From CALKCV01 sp964609515 (lineage in GTDB: Bacteria > Cyanobacteriota > Cyanobacteriia > Cyanobacteriales > Microcoleaceae): DNA of 15,042 bases. Positions 12,867 through 15,042 of this stretch are shown here, piece after piece (position 1 is the first letter of the stretch; each line of letters opens with the position of its first letter). The position numbers and the translations under genes are program-made. The stretch is from assembly GCA_964609515.1 (NCBI GenBank), contig CAZSTZ010000174.1, positions 1 to 15,042 of the forward strand, in the 5' to 3' direction. Below the pieces are notes generated by a model, which did not search any database, had not been told where the DNA came from, and worked only from the letters and a program-made list of their open reading frames with translations.

Positions 12867-13295
12867 ATGGCAGAAGAATTAACGGGACAGCCGCCAAAGT
12901 TTGGTGGCAGCACCGGCGGCTTGCTCACAAAGGCCGAGGTTGAAGAAAAATACGCTATTACCTGGAACAGCGCTAAAGAGCAAGTATTTGAAATGCCCAC
13001 GGGTGGGGCCGCAATTATGAACGAAGGGGATAACTTGCTTTACTTGGCCCGCAAAGAGCAGTGTTTGGCTTTAGGTACTCAATTGAGGACCAAATTTAAG
13101 CCCAAAATCGAAAACTTCAAAATCTATCGGATTTTCCCCGATGGTTCCACCGAGTACCTCCATCCCAAAGATGGCGTGTTTCCTGAAAAGGTTAACGAAG
13201 GCCGTCCTTATGTTGGCAAAATTGACCGCAATATTGGGTCCAATCCCGATCCGGCTAAGGTCAAGTTTACAGGCAAAGAAACTTACGACGTCTAA
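12867..13295 (+). CDS. psaD: Photosystem I reaction centre subunit II (PsaD)
   Basis: This 142-residue protein is a full-length cyanobacterial PsaD, the stromal-side subunit that docks ferredoxin and holds PsaC in place. The opening TGQPPKFGGSTGGLLTKAEVEEKYAITW (about 6-33), MPTGGAAIMNEGDNLLYLARKEQC (about 43-66) and YRIFPDGSTEYLHPKDGVFPE (about 87-107) are characteristic, as is the C-terminal VKFTGK. There is no transit peptide or membrane segment, as expected. A strong Shine-Dalgarno, AAGGAGG (12855-12861), lies 5 bases before ATG 12867, in line with high expression. The long upstream region (from 12084) carries a shared motif and a palindrome, and a strong terminator follows at 13408. trpE, its neighbour in other cyanobacteria, is here separated by a methyltransferase gene. 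Confidence 0.98.
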   Translation: MAEELTGQPPKFGGSTGGLLTKAEVEEKYAITWNSAKEQVFEMPTGGAAIMNEGDNLLYLARKEQCLALGTQLRTKFKPKIENFKIYRIFPDGSTEYLHPKDGVFPEKVNEGRPYVGKIDRNIGSNPDPAKVKFTGKETYDV

Positions 13296-13312
13296 AAGCT
13301 CTAAAGTCGGTC

Positions 13313-13371
13313 GAGAAACCGGGTTTTTTGGTATCTCAGAAACCCGGTTTTTACAGAAATTCCGGGTTTCT
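13313..13371. repeat. Triple AGAAACC-GGTTTTT repeat after psaD
   Basis: GAGAAACCGGGTTTTTT starts at 13313, followed by AGAAACCCGG (13338-13347) and CCGGGTTTCT (13362-13371). The last two form a 10-bp stem around a 14-base loop. The element begins 17 bases after the psaD stop and lies before the true terminator. Confidence 0.75.
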
Positions 13372-13407
13372 TGACCTGCTCTCTACCTGTAAATACCTGT
13401 AAAATTT

Positions 13408-13457
13408 AAACTCAGTCCCGGATAGCTATCCTCTGGGACTGAGTTTTTGTTATTTTG
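13408..13457 (+). terminator. Rho-independent terminator of psaD
   Basis: AAACTCAGTCCC (13408-13419) pairs with GGGACTGAGTTT (13435-13446), a perfect 12-bp stem. The hairpin is extended inside by GGATAG/CTATCC (13420-13431) and followed by TTTTTGTTATTTT. This is the clearest terminator in the window and isolates psaD from the methyltransferase gene. Confidence 0.9.
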
Positions 13458-13525
13458 CTAATTGCTAAATTGTCTCTTCCCTACTTTTGCCTCTTGCCTC
13501 GTATTAATATTTAATTGCCAAACAA

Positions 13526-14869
13526 ATGAATGATGAGAAAGACAAAAAATATAGGGTCTTATCGTTGTTTTCTGGAGCAATGGGCCTCGACTTAGGCTTG
13601 GAATTAACAGGCCGCTTCCAAACGGTAGCTTGTATTGAAAAGGAAAGTGCTTGTTGCAACACCATCAGAAACAACAAAGAAAAAGGAAAGCGATCGCCAA
13701 ACCTCATTGTCATCGAGGCAGACATTTCCGAGCTAGTGCCACAAGCAGTTCTGGAGGAACATAACATCCCTCCAGAAAGCATCGACATCATCGTTGGCGG
13801 TCCGCCTTGCCAGTCGTTTAGCACTGCAGGTCGGCGCGGGACAACCCAAGACCCTAGAGGAACCCTTCTTTGGGATTTTTTGCGTTTTATCGAGTACGTC
13901 AAGCCAAAATTTTTCCTGATGGAAAACGTTCGCGGTCTGCTGTCGGCGGCCCTGAAGCACCGTCCCCTGGCAGAACGTCCCAATAAGGGCGGTCCTCCTT
14001 TAGAACCAGAAGAGCAACCCGGTTCTGTGGTTCGTTTGTTTGCTGAAGATTTATCGAAGCTCGACGGCGCGGGATACCACCTGGATATTTTTGAGGTTAA
14101 TTCTGTTAATTATGGCGCTTCACAAATACGGGAACGTGCCTTGTTTTTTGGCAATAAATACGATTTGCAATTAGATTTTCCCAACCCAACCCACGAACAA
14201 CCCCAACCAGAGAAACAGGGTTCTTTATTTGAGGAACCGAAGCGGCCTTGGCGAACCTTGGGGGATGCGATCGCTTCTTTGCACGAAGAAGAACCGGAAA
14301 TACTTGATTTCAGTCCGCGAAAAAAGAGGTTTTTGTCCCTCGTGCCTCCGGGCTCTAACTGGAGGAGTTTGCCAGAGGAAGTGCAAAAGGAATCTATGGG
14401 CAAGGCTTGGTATGCTAAGGGAGGGCGTTCTGGTTGGTGGCGGCGATTGACTTTTGAGCTTCCTTCGCCCACTCTGGTTACTTTGCCAAACCATGCCAGC
14501 ACTTCTCTTTGTCATCCGACTGAAACCCGCGCTCTTTCGGTTCGCGAATATGCCAGAATACAAGGGTTCCCCGATGATTGGGAATTTTCGGGAAAAACAA
14601 CCCAGAAGTACGCTCAAATAGGAAATGCCGTTCCTATCCAGTTGGGCGCTGTCGCTGGAAGCGTTCTAGCGGAAAGGTTAGATTATGTGGTAGGAGAAAA
14701 AATAGAAGCAGTTTCCTGTAGTACGACCGAACCGCGTGTTATATATGTGCAATCGCATATACGCACTCGTCAATGGTTTAAGGATGGCAAAACCGTTGTC
14801 TGGGGTAACTCAGGTGAAGACTGTAGTTATGCCTCTCCTAAAACTCTTAAAAAAGTAAAAGCATTATAA
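13526..14869 (+). CDS. C5-cytosine DNA methyltransferase
   Basis: This 447-residue enzyme transfers a methyl group from S-adenosylmethionine to carbon 5 of cytosine in a specific DNA site. The ten-motif order is intact: motif I LSLFSGAMGLDLG (12-24), motif IV GGPPCQSFS with catalytic Cys95 (91-99), motif VI MENVRG (132-137), motif VIII QIRERALFFG (200-209), a target-recognition region (about 210-335), motif IX RALSVREYARIQGFPDDW (335-352) and motif X QIGNAVP (364-370). The site recognised cannot be read from sequence. A tail of about 57 residues follows the usual end (390-447). No restriction endonuclease lies within the window, so it looks like an orphan. No Shine-Dalgarno is visible before ATG 13526. 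It stands between psaD and trpE, flanked by repeats, which suggests gain by transfer. Confidence 0.93.
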   Translation: MNDEKDKKYRVLSLFSGAMGLDLGLELTGRFQTVACIEKESACCNTIRNNKEKGKRSPNLIVIEADISELVPQAVLEEHNIPPESIDIIVGGPPCQSFSTAGRRGTTQDPRGTLLWDFLRFIEYVKPKFFLMENVRGLLSAALKHRPLAERPNKGGPPLEPEEQPGSVVRLFAEDLSKLDGAGYHLDIFEVNSVNYGASQIRERALFFGNKYDLQLDFPNPTHEQPQPEKQGSLFEEPKRPWRTLGDAIASLHEEEPEILDFSPRKKRFLSLVPPGSNWRSLPEEVQKESMGKAWYAKGGRSGWWRRLTFELPSPTLVTLPNHASTSLCHPTETRALSVREYARIQGFPDDWEFSGKTTQKYAQIGNAVPIQLGAVAGSVLAERLDYVVGEKIEAVSCSTTEPRVIYVQSHIRTRQWFKDGKTVVWGNSGEDCSYASPKTLKKVKAL

Positions 14870-14871
14870 AA

Positions 14872-14962
14872 ATTACCTATTACCTATTACCTATTACCTA
14901 TTACCCATTACTCATTACCCATTACCTATTACCTATTACCTATTACCCATTACCTATTAACT
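14872..14962. repeat. Thirteen-unit ATTACCT heptamer array
   Basis: Thirteen contiguous 7-base units fill 91 bp: eight exact ATTACCT, three ATTACCC, one ATTACTC and one ATTAACT at the end. It starts 3 bases after the methyltransferase stop and ends 4 bases before the trpE ATG, so it fills the whole spacer, including the position of a ribosome binding site. Confidence 0.95.
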
Positions 14963-14966
14963 AAAT

Positions 14967-15042
14967 ATGATTTTTCCAAACTTAAACCAATTTTCAGAAC
15001 TTGCCAAACAAGGTAACTTCGTCCCGGTTTACCAAGAATGGG
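14967..15042 (+). CDS. trpE: Anthranilate synthase component I, N terminus only (cut by the window end)
   Basis: The visible 25 codons read MIFPNLNQFSELAKQGNFVP followed by VYQEW, which I recognise as the start of cyanobacterial TrpE, the large subunit that converts chorismate and an amino donor to anthranilate in tryptophan synthesis. The catalytic domain lies beyond the window, so nothing can be said about completeness. psaD-trpE adjacency in other cyanobacteria (slr0737-slr0738 in Synechocystis, from memory) supports the call. There is no Shine-Dalgarno, because heptamer repeat runs to within 4 bases of the start codon. Confidence 0.82.
   Translation, partial: MIFPNLNQFSELAKQGNFVPVYQEW

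Noticed and set aside
13382..13407. HLR1-like direct repeat CCTGTAAA-TA-CCTGTAAA
   Set aside because: The 10-base phase is right, but both halves read TTTACAGG on the other strand and miss the last two consensus positions. It also lies downstream of psaD, just before its terminator.
14872..14962. Tandem array as a CRISPR locus
   Set aside because: The 7-base units are contiguous without unique spacers, so this is a simple tandem repeat. No CRISPR array is visible anywhere in the window.

Overview
The window is cyanobacterial chromosome. Three things show this: psaD (photosystem I), a psbQ-type photosystem II lipoprotein, and 19 exact copies of the palindrome GCGATCGC (HIP1). Dense short repeats, mostly heptamers such as AATTCCC, GGGAATA, ATTAACA and ATTACCT, together with an AGAAACCCGGTTTTT-type inverted repeat, suggest a filamentous cyanobacterium of the Oscillatoria/Microcoleus kind. 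That lineage call is inference.

Layout. Positions 1-371 are an assembly trouble spot: a short repeat-rich segment with a consensus sigma-70 promoter, a 100-N gap, and then the first 55 bases of the window again. On the plus strand follow a short-chain dehydrogenase (379-1161), psbQ (1444-1896), and a compact group made of an FAD-dependent amine oxidoreductase (1983-3203), the membrane protease gene ftsH (3213-5069) and a Uma2-family nuclease (5099-5686). A MITE-like element (5772-5883) comes next. On the minus strand are a ParE-type toxin with a small putative antitoxin (5903-6363) and thrS (6884-8695). Divergent from thrS is a conserved cyanobacterial pair of unknown function, DUF2605 and DUF2973 (8982-9693). 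A DICT-GAF-histidine kinase (9978-12083), psaD (12867-13295) and a C5-cytosine DNA methyltransferase (13526-14869) follow. The window ends in the first 25 codons of trpE (14967-15042).

How the parts relate. FtsH (photosystem repair and membrane quality control), PsbQ and PsaD all serve the photosynthetic membrane. The DUF2605 promoter carries three HLR1 half-sites in exact 10-bp phase, which predicts control by the light-stress regulator RpaB. The kinase has no response regulator beside it, but it shares a 17-bp upstream motif with psaD (one mismatch). The methyltransferase lies between psaD and trpE, which are neighbours in other cyanobacteria, so it looks like an insertion.

The most unusual theme is how closely the dispersed repeats are built into genes. 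They encode in-frame peptides inside the oxidoreductase, supply the stop codons of the oxidoreductase and of ftsH, sit against the start codons of ftsH and trpE, and form hairpins after several genes.
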